From the NCBI GenBank assembly GCA_037176705.1, contig CM073887.1, positions 22,943,501-23,007,500 of the forward strand: DNA of 64,000 nucleotides. Direction: 5' to 3'. This document shows, one piece after another, positions 1-21,301 of this stretch. This DNA is from Molossus alvarezi. Lineage: Eukaryota > Chordata > Mammalia > Chiroptera > Molossidae. The number at the start of each line of letters is the position of its first letter. The stretch's first letter is position 1. The position numbers and the translations under genes were made by a program. Below the pieces are notes generated by a model. The model did not search any database. It had not been told where the DNA came from and was given only the letters and a program-made list of their open reading frames with translations.

Positions 1-574
1 CTTTAATTTTTGGCATTTTAATTACTATGTGTCTTGGTGTGGGCCTGTTTGGGTTCTTCTTACTTGGGACTCTCTGTGCTTCTTGAACTTGAATGCCTTC
101 TTCCTTCACCAAATTAGGGAAGTTTTCTCTCGCTATGTTTTTGAATATATTCTCTATCCCTTGCTCATTTTCTTCTTCTTCGGGGACTCCTATGATGCGA
201 ATATTATTACGTTTCCAGTTGTCCCATAGTTCTCTTAAGCTGTCTTCCTGTTTTTTAATTTCTGATTGATTGATTTTTTCTACCCTGTCTTCTAATTCAC
301 TGATCTGGTCCTCAGCTTCTTCTACTCTGCTTTTTAAACCTTCCAATGTGTTTTTCATTTCTGATATGTCATTTTTTATCTCTTCTTGTTGGTTTTTAAT
401 TTCCAATTGGCTTATTTTCAGTGTCTCTATGTCCTTACTCATGCTATTCAGCTTCTTCAAGATCATGGCTCTGAATTCTAGCTCTGTTAACATGCCTAAT
501 TGCTCCACATTGATCTCATCTTCGGTGGAGGTCTCTTGCTCTTTCATTTGGCTTCTGTTTCTGTGTTTCACCAT
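1..574 (-). CDS. L1 ORF1 protein, N-terminal 191 codons, open to the window edge
   Basis: The frame opens at an ATG on the minus strand at 574 and has no stop down to position 1. It starts MVKHRNRSQMKEQETS. A coiled-coil-like stretch (LKISQLEIKNQQEEIKND) is followed by RELWDNWKRNNIRIIGVPE, the conserved L1 ORF1p core seen also in the dead copy at 17.7 kb. ORF1p is an RNA-binding trimer of the L1 RNP. Lack of stops suggests a young copy. ORF2 would lie outside the window. Confidence 0.78.
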   Translation of the reverse strand, partial: MVKHRNRSQMKEQETSTEDEINVEQLGMLTELEFRAMILKKLNSMSKDIETLKISQLEIKNQQEEIKNDISEMKNTLEGLKSRVEEAEDQISELEDRVEKINQSEIKKQEDSLRELWDNWKRNNIRIIGVPEEEENEQGIENIFKNIARENFPNLVKEEGIQVQEAQRVPSKKNPNRPTPRHIVIKMPKIK

Positions 575-1398
575 TTTGGCTATCACTGTGGGCTTTGGAG
601 CCTGTCAAGTTCTCCCTGTGGGTGTTGGTGTTCTGCTGTTTGTGGCTCCCTCTCCTGTGTTTAGATGAGCGAGGGAGGACCCACGTTGAACACCACTGTC
701 AAGTCTTACTTTCCTGGTTAAAGTTGCCAGCCCAGGAAAGGTACTGTTATCCTCTAGCTTTTTTGCCTGGAGGCTAGCAGTCTAGGTTACTTGATGAGTT
801 TTGGGTTGTCAGTTGATTGAAAAACTCCCTCTGGTGCTCAGCCAAGGGGCTTTCAGGAGGGTGGGGCAGATGCTGGTTGTTAGTGAGCCTCAATTAGCAC
901 TTCAATGGCCCACAGGGTGGGGTTGGATCTCCGAGGGAGGGGCTGCTGCCTCTCCTCTGAGCCCTAGGAAGGAGCAATGTGGCCACCGTCCTGAGTGGCT
1001 GCACTCAGCCAAAGCTCTGAGTGCCCTCCAAACCCCGAGTGTCCCGACACAGTTCCAGTCCTGTCTGCCCTCCCTCCGCTGGAGCCCAAGGTGAGTGGCT
1101 GTGGCTGTTTTAGCCTGTTTCCCGGCTCTGCGCTGTGGGGCCACCTGGTAGTGTAACCCGAGGGCGCTGCACCCAGCTAAGGCCGCTGCCGAGCTGCCGA
1201 TGGGCTCCCAGCCCCCGTCTCGCGCCTTTGCAAGCCTACCGGGATGAAGTCAGTGTCCCTCGTTGTATGGTCCTCGCAAGCTGCTTTTCTGTTGCTTTTT
1301 CCCGTCGATTTGTCTGTGTTATAGTTGTAATTCCAGTTTGGTTCTGGGAGATGGTCTGTGTAGCTCCGTTCACTCCGCCGCCATTTTTTCAGTCCCAA
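1..1398 (-). mobile_element. 5' part of an inverted L1 (5' UTR and ORF1), continuing off the left edge
   Basis: Reading on the minus strand, a GC-rich 5' UTR (about 1398-575) leads into an ORF1 start at 574. Near the 5' end AAAATGGCGGC (complement of 1377-1387) matches the YY1 site typical of L1 promoters. The 5' end therefore looks complete. A SINE abuts it at 1399. Confidence 0.8.
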
Positions 1399-1643
1399 AC
1401 TTTTTTTTTTGTTTTTTGTTTTTGTTTTTGTTTTTGTTCAGATAGAGTGGGAGGGTGAGAGAGGAAGAGACAGAGAGAGAAACATCGACGTGAAAGGGAC
1501 ACATCGAGTGGTTGCCAACCACACAACCCAACCAGGGCTGGGGACAAACTGCAACCGAGGTACGTGCCCTTAGTGGGAACCGAACACGGGTCTCTCCAGA
1601 CCGCAGGCCAACATTCTAACCGCTGAGCCAAACCGGCCAGGGC
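1399..1643 (-). mobile_element. Ves SINE with atypical (TTTTTG)n tail
   Basis: The head complement GCCCTGGCCGGTTTGGCTCA and the internal A/B boxes are present. The tail is T-rich with G steps and lacks the GAGGAT motif of other type B copies. It sits at the L1 5' end. Confidence 0.85.
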
Positions 1644-2161
1644 TCAAATAAACTTTTTACACACAAATCTCTCTGCCTTGAAGTCTATTTCCCAGAAAAT
1701 CTCACTTACAGTATATTCTAAGGCTAACACTATATTGAAGATGAAAACAAAAAATTAGAAAAATTAGCCAGGTGCTGAGTTAATTTCCCATTTTCCACTT
1801 CTTGCTTTTGAACAATGCTGTCCATCTTCTATTTCCTTGCTAGAGAAAAGGATCCTGTTCCTTCCAGTGGCCTCCAACTTGCCTGGGCAGTTAGCTACTG
1901 CAACCACCTCTCCTCCACCCGGCACCCTGCTCTCCCTACACAACAGGGGGGCACCGCAAGCCCCTGTTCCTCCCCTGGGTCCTTCTTACTGCTGTACTTC
2001 TGAAGTCTGGTCCCTTTAGTGCCTGGCCCAGAGTGAAGATCAAAGGAGAGAAAGGGGTGAAGTTGAGGAATCTATCTAGGAGGAGAAGCTGCTCCCCAGC
2101 TGGCCTCTGCCTGGGAGCCTGAGTCCATGAAGCAGGAAGTGCTGATTCTGAGGACAGAAAC

Positions 2162-12362
<10,201 letters not shown>

Positions 12363-12535
12363 CTCTCCTCCTGGGACTCTACTGTGCCTTTGGGCATAAC
12401 ATCTTATTAGGAGAGTAGGCAGCAAAGCTTAAAGCCATTGGCCAAGTACATACAGATCTAGGAAGGGACTGCATGGAGAATAAGCCCCAGTGCAGAGAAC
12501 TCACAGGACAGTCACTTGAAACTCTGGATAACATC

Positions 12536-12541
12536 AATAAA
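12536..12541 (+). terminator. Polyadenylation signal of PRSS48
   Basis: AATAAA lies about 175 bp after the PRSS48 stop codon, and a T-rich stretch starts about 25 bp further on. This is the first canonical signal after the stop. Confidence 0.65.
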
Positions 12542-12559
12542 ATAATTAGAAATAATTCT

Positions 12560-13430
12560 GGGGTTTTTTTTTTGAGGTTCTTGATTCTGGAAGTATCATT
12601 TAGTGGTTGGAATGTGAACAGATGAGAAATAAGGTTGCCACTTCTGTGTGTGGTACTCTTTATCCCTAACTATACATATTGCAATGCAAGAATGATGCCT
12701 TCTATGAATAAGTATTTATGGAAACAAATTAAATAGCTACTGGAGAAGCGGACAAGAAAAAAAAGTATCTGTCAAGGCAAAAGGGAAGGTCTTCAAGGAA
12801 ATAAATTAAGGGTTTACTTCCTGCCCATGGGCTGCATTATTGGCTTCTTACCTGGTCTATATTTCTTATCTCCTCTACTATCCTATGCTTCCCCTCTGTA
12901 GCAAGGGATCTAATAAATGTGTTTATGTAGTTCAGCTCTGGAATTTTTGGAAATTTTTACTCTTTGAAATATCATTGTAGCCTACAGCCAAAAATAGAGT
13001 AATGCCATGATCACAAGAGCTGAAGTCTTGAGTTTTAATAATCTGGACCAATCTAGGTTATTTAATATCAATTCTATAGTAAAGTAGTTTAAATATTTAT
13101 AAGGAAAAGATTATTTTCCTCACTTAACTAGCATGCTTCTTTTAGTTAATCATTCACATGCCCTATATGATTTCCTTCTGTCTAGGCTTCCAGGAGCTCA
13201 GAGCTAAATTTTAAACTTGAGCTCAGTCATCATTTTTATTCTAGATTATCTGGTATAATTCCACTCATACCCCTTTTTATTTAAATCATCCATTTCTCAT
13301 TTGAAGGAACTTAAGTTTTATCACATCTGTGTAAGTCAACTTTCAAAAACAATTTTTTGGGGATAAAAAATACATTTAATAAGAAATGAGGGTAGGTTTG
13401 GAAATATTAAATCCTTGCTAACCCCTACTC
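12560..13430. other. PRSS48 downstream flank, nothing recognised
   Basis: AT-rich single-copy-looking DNA. A second weak echo of the PRSS48 last exon end (ATCACAAGAGCTGAAGTCTT near 13010) is visible but carries no open frame. Confidence 0.4.
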
Positions 13431-14325
13431 TCACCTCTCACCTGGACTGCCACAACAGCCTCCTAACTGGCTCTCCCACGTCCTTTCCCTCACTTACACC
13501 TATGCTCAACTCCATTTATTCTTCACGGTATTCAGACTAATGTTTAAAAAATAAAGGTATGTTTTTATACTTTTCCCTCCTTCCCCCTGCTTATAGCACT
13601 TCCAGTACATCCATTCCATTGCTCACAAAATAAGGACCAAAGTCCTTAACAGGACCCACCAAACCCTGTAGGATTTGTCCCCAGCCTGCCTCTTCAGCCT
13701 CACTCCATCCTATATGCTTTCATTTCCTCAAATGCTCCAACCTCCCTCTCAGCACGGGACTTTTGCATCTGTTATTCCCTCTTTCCTGCTGCCTTTACCT
13801 ACATAGTTCTTACTGTGCCTTCAGATCTCAGTTCACTCTTCACTTCCTCAAGGGGACTTCCTCCTGACCAGAACAAAACCTCCTGTATATATTCTCACAG
13901 CACTATGGAGCTCTCCATCATAGGACTCAACATAGCTATAATTTAACATTAGTTTGTATAATCTTTTTCTTAACATATGTGATGTCTTACTAAAATGTAT
14001 GCCCCATGAGCAAAAGAATTTTTGGTTTTACAAACCACTGTATCCCAGTCTTTTTTTAAAAATGTTTTTATTACTATTGATTTTTTATTTAGAGAGAGAG
14101 GATGGGAGAGAGAGAAAAACATGGATGTAAGAGGGCAACAAAGATCAGCTGCCTCTTGCACACCCCCTACTGGGGATCAAGCCCACAGTCTGCGCATGTG
14201 CCCTGTCCAGGAATCAAACTGGCAACTTCTTGGTGCCCGGGGCCATGCTCAACAAACTGAGCCACACCTGTCAGGGTATGTATTCCACTCTTAATAAATA
14301 TTTGCTGAATGAATGAATAATATTC
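13430..14325 (+). mobile_element. L2 LINE 3' part, split by a SINE
   Basis: Diverged L2 ORF2 3' end (AAAGTCCTTAACAGGACCC, GTTATTCCCTCTTTCCTGC) with the terminal AATAAATATTTGCTGAATG at about 14292. A type A SINE occupies 14051-14276. Confidence 0.7.
14051..14276 (-). mobile_element. Ves SINE, type A, inside the L2
   Basis: The head complement ends at CTGACAGGTGTGGCTCAG. GA-rich body and T-rich tail at the left. Confidence 0.82.
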
Positions 14326-14664
14326 AACCTCTTTGTCTCCCCAACTGAGAAGCTGTGGTTTTTATTTACTGAGGTGGCCCAGAACCTGACACAGTGTCTT
14401 ACACAAGTAGGTTTTCAAATATTAGTTAAATTAAAAAATGAAGAAAAGAATATTTCAGCCCATTCTCTCCAACCATAAGGAACAAAGGAGAGAAAAAAGT
14501 ATACAAAGCAAATAAATTGAAAGATTTCTCAGGGGCAAGAGTTCATGCTAAGCAAGCTCTAGAATAATACAGAAAGCAAAGCATAATGGCAGCTGAGAGA
14601 AAAGAACAAGAGAAAGAAAGGAGGGGCAAAAAGAGAGGGCATACTAAAATGAAGAACCAGAAAG

Positions 14665-14908
14665 CTCCCCGGCTGGTTTTGCTTAGTGGTTAGAGTGTCG
14701 GCCTGCAGACCGAAGGATAGCAGGTTTGATTCCTAGTCAAAGGCACATACCTGGGTTGCAGGTTCGATCCCCAACCCCAACCAGGGCCCAGGGCCCAGGG
14801 CCATGTGGGAGGCAACCAACTGCTGTCCCCCCAACCCCGCAACACCCTCCCTCCCACTCTATCTAACAATTAATGAAAAATATCCTTGGGTAAGGATTAA
14901 ACAAAAAA
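14665..14908 (+). mobile_element. Ves SINE, type B-like, diverged
   Basis: Recognisable head (GGCTGGTTTTGCTTAGTGG) and GGTAAGGATTAAAC tail. The CT-rich part is replaced by a C-rich stretch, with a GGGCCCAGGGCCCAGGG duplication. Confidence 0.8.
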
Positions 14909-15339
14909 CCAGAGACTAACAAGTATATGAGTCAGGAGAACACAGCAAGAGAACATAAAGAAGGTCAAGAAAACCAAATAATCTGCCTATCATTCCTCTA
15001 GACCTTTGGAAGAAAATGTTCCATGGCATGGGAGCTGGCAAAATTTTTCTCATGAACCTAGAGTTGAAACTTAAACTTTTAGAGGGATGAACCCATTCAA
15101 GTGGAAAGAAGGGGATCTTGAATGAAGAGGACTATATGAAGAGGACCTCACTGTCCTGGCTACTGCTGGTTGGATGTATCAGGATGAGCACCTGACTTAA
15201 CAGATGCCCAGAGGGTGCTGAGGCAGTTGGCCTGGCATCTTACTCAATAGATTTACTTAATACTCGACAGCCCAACAGATCCCTTCTCTAGGAAGTCTGG
15301 TCATCAGCATACATTCAACAGTATTAAGCGCTCATGAGA

Positions 15340-16140
15340 ATTCAGGCACCATTCTAGGCACTAAGGATACTGCAGTACATACAACACAAAGAGCCTGCCT
15401 TCAAGGAGTTTACATTCCAGTGGGGGAGGGACAATATAACCAAATGCAAAATAAATGTTTATTATGTCATATACATGAAAATCTGGTAAAGAAAAATAAA
15501 ACAAGATACAGGTAGAGAGTATTATGGTAGGAGATTCCACTTTATATTAAGTGGTCAGGGAAGTTTCTCTAAGGAGGTGACTTTTTTTTTTAATCCTCAC
15601 CCAAAGATATTTTTCTATTTATCTTCAGATGGGGGGGGGGAGCATTTACATGAGAGGGACACATCGACTGGTTGCCTCCTGCACAATGCGACCAGGGCCA
15701 GGGACAAACCACAACCGAGGTACATGCCTTTGACCAGAATCGAACCGGCAACTCTTTGGTGCACAGGCCGATGCTCTAACCGCTGAACCAAACTGGCCAG
15801 GGTGGAGGTGACATTTTATAGAGGTCTACATGAAGGAGGGACACACAACAAACAAACACTCTGGGAAAGAACATTCCAGATAGAGAAAACAGCAAGTACA
15901 AAGGTTCTGAGGTGGAAGTATGCTTGGGGTGTGTAAGGAAGAACAGAGAGGTTAATGCTGGAACACTGTGAGCACAGGGGAAGTGGGTTAGGAACTGCGA
16001 CCAGAGAGGGAGCCAAGCCCCTGTGAGAAGGAACTAACTGGTAATGCAGAGCCTGACAAGCTTCAGTAAGAACTCTGAATTTTATTCTCAGTAAGATGTG
16101 AAGGCTGAGAGTAGAGGAATGATGAAAGAATAGAAGAATA
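15340..16140 (+). repeat. Anonymous ancient repeat, copy 2 left half
   Basis: Shows the same family's 5' block (GGCACTAAGGATACTGCAG and a TTTACATTCCAGTGGGGG block) and middle part (GAACATTCCAGATAGAG). A SINE at 15582 and the L1 at 16156 interrupt it. Confidence 0.6.
15582..15803 (-). mobile_element. Ves SINE, type B
   Basis: TSD GGAGGTGAC is at 15573-15581 and 15804-15812. The body has a run of G in place of the GA-rich tract. Confidence 0.86.
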
Positions 16141-17072
16141 GAAAACCACCCTACCGAAAAAAGACCGAGTGTGTGGTGGTGGGCAGGACTGGAGGGAGGG
16201 TGAGTGTGTGAGAGAGTGAGCAAGTGTGATAGAGAGTATGAGTGGCCATGAGTGTGGACAAGCAACCTCGAGCAGTGCAGAAACGTGGAGCAGAAGGTTC
16301 CTGTGCTGTGGATGGGGAACAGCCAGCTACCGCGGTAAGCAGCTCTTCAGGGTGCTTCTCCCTATGTGGCTGGGAGGTCCTGCCACTTTGAAAGATCCCT
16401 GGTCTTTTCTAGGAGGAGGCAGTGGGAGCGGCTAGGGCCCAGCAACCTGAGCCCACCAGTGCACCTGGCATCATGACACCAGTGGAGCCCGCTGTGTCAA
16501 CACAGACCAGTACACAGTAGCAGCGTTGTGTTGTCAAGGTGCCTGCTGCAGAAGCCACAAACGACTAGGAGCCCAGCACAATCTCCCACAGTAGCAGCCT
16601 GATCAGAGCTGAGATACACCCCTAGCAACAGAGGCTCAGGAGCAGATATCCATCCCCAGGCAGGAGCAGCACAGATCAGCAGCTGAGACCCATGCCCAAA
16701 AGCTTCAGCAGAGGCTGAGCAGAAGCTGAGCCCCACCAAGCAGCAGTGCTCCCCAGCCACCAGTGGTGGTACCTGGGCTCCAGCAGGGCCTGAGTGATAC
16801 AGCTTCCCCTGGCGATGGCAACTGGCGGGGAGCACGGCTTCAGTGGGGCCCATGCAATCCAGCAGCAGTGCCTGCCAGGACAGACCAATACCAGTTGCCA
16901 GTCGTCAGTCCTCCAGGACCCACAGCAGGCAAGAGGCAACAAGCTCCAGAACAGTCTAGGAGGCACAGCAGCCTTGTTTGATACACACTGACCTGCCTAC
17001 ACATCCCAACATCCCTTACCAGGTCTAGAACTACCAGATCGCTAAAATGGGAAGACAACAAAATAACACCCA

Positions 17073-17324
17073 GCCCTGGCTGGTTTGGCTCAGCGGTTAG
17101 AGCGTCCGCCTGCAGTCCAGAGAGACCTGGGTTCGGTTCCTGCTAAGGGCACGTACCTCCACTGAAGTTTGTCCCTAGCCCTGGTTGGATCGTGCGAGAG
17201 GCAGCCACTCAATGTGTCCCTTTCATATCGATGTTTCTCTCTTTCTTTTTCTCTTTCTCCCTCCCACTCTACTGAACAAAAAATGGAAAAATGTCCTCGG
17301 GTGAGGAAAAAAATAGAAAAAGAT
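17073..17324 (+). mobile_element. Ves SINE, type B, nested in L1 ORF1
   Basis: TSD AAATAACACC at 17061-17070 and AAATAACACT at 17325-17334. It splits the ORF1 start region. Confidence 0.88.
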
Positions 17325-17956
17325 AAATAACACTCAAAGAAAAGGAGGAATCACCAGAAAAATAACTACATGAAATGGAAGAAAGCAATTTGTCAGATAA
17401 AGAATTCAAATCAATGACTTTAAGGGTGCTCAAACAATTCAGTGAGAACTACAAGAAACTTACTGAGAATTATAGAGAGCTCAGCAGGAACTATATCAGC
17501 TTAAAAAAAGAGGTAGAAGCTATGAATAAAAATCAAGAGGAAATTGAAAAATCATGACACAGCTGACATGAAAAATACCTCAGAAGGATTCAATAGTAGA
17601 TTAGAAAATGCTGAAGACCGAATCAGTGAGTTAGAAGACAAGGCAGAAAAAAATGCACAAATAGAGCAACAAATGGGGGAAAAAATTTAAAAAAAGGAGA
17701 TGAGTTTAAGGGAGCTTTGGGACAATACAAAACACAACAATATTTGCATCATAGGTGTACCAGAAGGAGAAGAATCAGAGAAACAAATAGAGAATCTGTT
17801 TGAAGAAATGACAGAAAACTTCCCTAATCTGGTGAAGGAAAAAGTCACACAAGTCCAGGAAACACAGAGAGCCCCAAGCAAGATGAACTCCAAAAGACCC
17901 ACAGCTAGACACATCATAATTAAAATGGCAAACATTAAAGACAAAGAAAGAATCTT

Positions 17957-18210
17957 TTTTTTTTAATCCTCCTCACCTGAGGACATTTTTCCATTTTTTG
18001 TTCCGATAGAGTGGGAGGGAGAGAGAGGAACAGAGAGAGAGAGAGAGAAACATCGATGTGAAAGGGACACATCGAGTGGCTGCCACCCGCACGACCAACC
18101 AGGGCCGGGGACAAACTGCAACCGAGGTATGTGCCCTTAGCGGGAACCGAACCCGGGTCTCTCTGGACCGCAGGCCGATGCTCTAACCGCTGAACCAAAT
18201 GGGCCAGGGC
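17957..18210 (-). mobile_element. Ves SINE, type B, nested in L1 ORF1
   Basis: Perfect 17-bp TSD GACAAAGAAAGAATCTT at 17940-17956 and 18211-18227. Confidence 0.93.
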
Positions 18211-18494
18211 GACAAAGAAAGAATCTTAAAGGAAGAAAGAGAGCGACAGAAAGTTACCTACAAGGGAGCTCCCATTAGACTGTCAGCTGATTTCTCAATA
18301 GCAACACTGCAGGCGAGAAGGGAGTGGCATGAAATGTACAAAGTTATGAAAAGCAAGGGTCTGAATCCAAGACTACTCTGCCCAGCAAGACTATCATTCA
18401 AAATTGAAGGTAAAATAAAGGGCTTCACAGACAAAAAAAAAAAGCTAAAGGAATTTACCACCACCAAACCAGCACTGCAAGAAATGCAAAAGGG

Positions 18495-18755
18495 CCCTGG
18501 TCAGTTTTGCTCAGCGGTTAGAGCGTTGGCCTATGGACCAGAGAGACCTGGGTTCAGTTCCCACTAAGGGCATGTACCTTGGTTGCAGGTTGTCCCCAGC
18601 CCTGGTTGGGTCGTGCGGGTGGCACCACTTGATGTGTACCTTTCACGTTGATGTTTCTCTCTCTCTCTCTCTCTCTCTCTCCCCCTCTCTCTCCCTCCCT
18701 CCCTCCCTCTATCGGAACAAAAAATGAAAAAATGTGCTCGGGTGAGGATAAAAAA
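18495..18755 (+). mobile_element. Ves SINE, type B, nested at the L1 ORF1 3' end
   Basis: Perfect 13-bp TSD AAATGCAAAAGGG at 18482-18494 and 18756-18768. Confidence 0.92.
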
Positions 18756-20692
18756 AAATGCAAAAGGGACTGCTGTAAGAAGAAGAAGAAATAGAGAGAG
18801 AGAGGAACATAGGCATAAAGTAAAAATAGCAACTAATAAGTATATATCAATAAAAACCTTAAATGTAAATGGCTTAAATGCCCCATCAAAAGACATGGAA
18901 TAACTGACTGAATAAGAAAACATGACCCATATATATGCTGTCTACAAGAGACCCGCCTCACAACAAAAGACCCACACAGGATGAAAGTGAAGGGATGAAA
19001 AAAAATTTTCCAGGTAAATGGAAATAAAAAAAAAAGCTGGTGTAGCAATACTCATATTGGATAAGATAGACTTCAAAATGAGGGCCATAATAAGAGACAA
19101 CGAAGGTCATTACATAATATTAAAAGGAACAATCCATCAGGAGGATATAACCCTGGTAAACATATGTGCACCAAACACAGGAGCACCAAAATATGTTTAA
19201 AAAACATCTGTAAGACTTCAAAGGAGAGATCAATAGCAATACAATCATAGTGGGTGACTTTAACTCCCCACTGGAAAAATCTTATATGCAAAATATTAAC
19301 AGGGACACACAGTCCTTAAATGACCAACTAGATCAGGTGGACTTAATTGATATTTACAGAACATTTCACCCCAAAGCCGTAGAATATACATTTTCTCAAG
19401 TGCACATGGGACATTCTCAAAGACAGACCACATGTTAGGATACAAAGTAAATCTGAACAAATTCAAGAAGATGGAAATCATTTCAAGCATCTTCTCAGAT
19501 CACAATGGCATGAAACTAGAAATAAATTATAACAAAAACATTCAAACACTTGGAGGCTAAATAGCATGTTATTAAACAATTAATGGGTTACCAAAGAGAC
19601 CAAGGAAGAAACTTAAAAATTCCTTGAAAACAATGAAAATGAACTCACAACAACAGAAAATTTATGGGACGTAGCGAAAACAGCCCTGAGAGGGAAGTTC
19701 ACAGCACCACGGGCCTACCTCAAGAAACAAAAAAAATTCCTAATTGGCTTTCTAACCCTACAACTCAAAAGAACTAGAAAGTAAACAAAAAGAAAAACCT
19801 AGCACAGCACATGTAGAAGGAAAGAAACAATAAAGGTCAGAGCAGAAATAAATGACACAGAAACTAAAAAAACAATTCAAAAGATCAATGAAACAAAGAG
19901 CTGGTACTCTGAAAACATAAACATGATTGATAGACCCTTAGCCAGACTCATCAAGAAACAAAAAGAGAAGACCCAAATAAACAGAATCAGAAACGAAAGA
20001 GAAGTAACAACTGACACCACAGACATACAAAGGATCATTAAAGTATACTACAATTATATGCCAACAAATTGGACAATTTGTTGGACAAATTTCTAGAAAC
20101 ACAGTCTCCCGAAACTGAACAGAAAGAGATAGAAAACTTGAGTAGACTAATAACAACTAAGGAAATTGAAGATATGATCAAGAAACTCCCAGAAAACAAA
20201 AGCCCGGGCCCAGAGGGTTTCACGGGGGAGTTTTACTGAACATTCAAAGAAGATCTAACACCCATTCTCCTCAAACTATTCAAAAAAATCCAAGAAGACA
20301 GAAGACTTTCAAACTCATTCTATGAAGCTGACATAATCCTAATTTCAAAACCAGATAAAGATACCACACACACACACAAAACTACAGGCCAATATCCTGA
20401 TGAACACAGATGCCAAAATCCTTAACAAAATATTAGCAAATCGGATCCAGCAATATATCAAAAATATTATTCATCATGACCAAGTGGGATTCATCCCAGG
20501 GATGCAAGGCTGGTACAATATCTGCGAATCAATACATGTGATACACCACATAAACAAAACAAAAGATAAAAACTACATGATCATGTCAACAGATGCTGAA
20601 AAAGCATTTGACAAAATCCAGCATCCAGCATAGAGGGAATAGAGGGATCATATCTTGACATAATAAAGACAATATATGAAAAACCTATAGCC

Positions 20693-20946
20693 GCCCTGGC
20701 CGGTTTGGCTCAGCGGTTAGAGCGTCGGCCTGCAGTCCTGAGAGACCCGGGTTCGGTTCCCGCTAAGGGCACATACCTCGGTTGCAGTTTGTCCCTGGCC
20801 CTGGTCGGTCGTGCGGGTGGCAGCCACTCGATGTGTTCCTTTCACATCGATGTTTCTCTCTCTCTCTCTCTGTTCCTCTCTCTCCCTCCCACTCTATCTG
20901 AACAAAAAATGGAAAAATGTCCTCGGGTGAGGATAAAAAAAGAAAA
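20693..20946 (+). mobile_element. Ves SINE, type B, nested in L1 ORF2 (source of the 28850-29053 copy)
   Basis: Perfect 15-bp TSD GAAAAACCTATAGCC at 20678-20692 and 20947-20961. Intact A box TGGCTCAGCGG and B box GGTTCGGTTCC. There is no run of four T until 21034. Confidence 0.93.
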
Positions 20947-21035
20947 GAAAAACCTATAGCCAACAGCAAACTCAATGGGCAAAAACTAAAAGCATTTCCC
21001 TTAAGAACAGGAACCAGACAGGGATGCCCACTCTT

Positions 21036-21301
21036 TTTTTTCCCCCATATATATATATTTTTATCCTCACCTGAGGACATTTTTGCATTTATCTTCAGAT
21101 AGAGTGGGAGGAAGAGAGGGAGGAAGAGAGAGAGAGAAACATTGATGTGAGAGAGACACATCGACTGGTTGCCACCCACACAACCCCAACCGGGCCAGGG
21201 ACAAACTGCAACGAAGGTACGTGCCCTTAGCAGGAACAGAACCTGGGACTCTTTGGTTCTCAGGCCAATGCTCTAACCGCTGAGCCAAATCGGCCAGGGC
21301 A
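21036..21301 (-). mobile_element. Ves SINE, type B, nested in L1 ORF2
   Basis: Perfect 14-bp TSD GGATGCCCACTCTT at 21022-21035 and 21302-21315. Its antisense A tail gives a T-run at 21034-21041 on the + strand. Confidence 0.92.

Larger units (their letters stand above)
17047..18781 (+). pseudogene. L1 ORF1 pseudogene
   Basis: It runs from ATG at 17047 (MGRQQNNTQ...) to about 18781. Segments DKEFKSMTLRVLKQFSENY, LRELWDNTKHNNICIIGVPE and LSADFSIATLQARREWHEMY identify ORF1p. Stops, frameshifts and three SINE insertions break it. Confidence 0.8.

Noticed and set aside
12990..13060. Duplicate of the PRSS48 last exon
   Set aside because: About 40 bp resemble the end of exon 6 (ATCACAAGAGCTGAAG, then AATCTGGACCAATCT), but there is no GDSGG block or frame. 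It is at most a small local duplication.
15816..16265. A 149-residue minus-strand frame
   Set aside because: It crosses the boundary of an ancient repeat and the L1 5' UTR and has no recognisable domain.
20705..20959. Repeated peptides of the type MAQRLERRPAV...SLSPALVG at more than ten places
   Set aside because: They are translations of Ves SINE copies, not a protein family.
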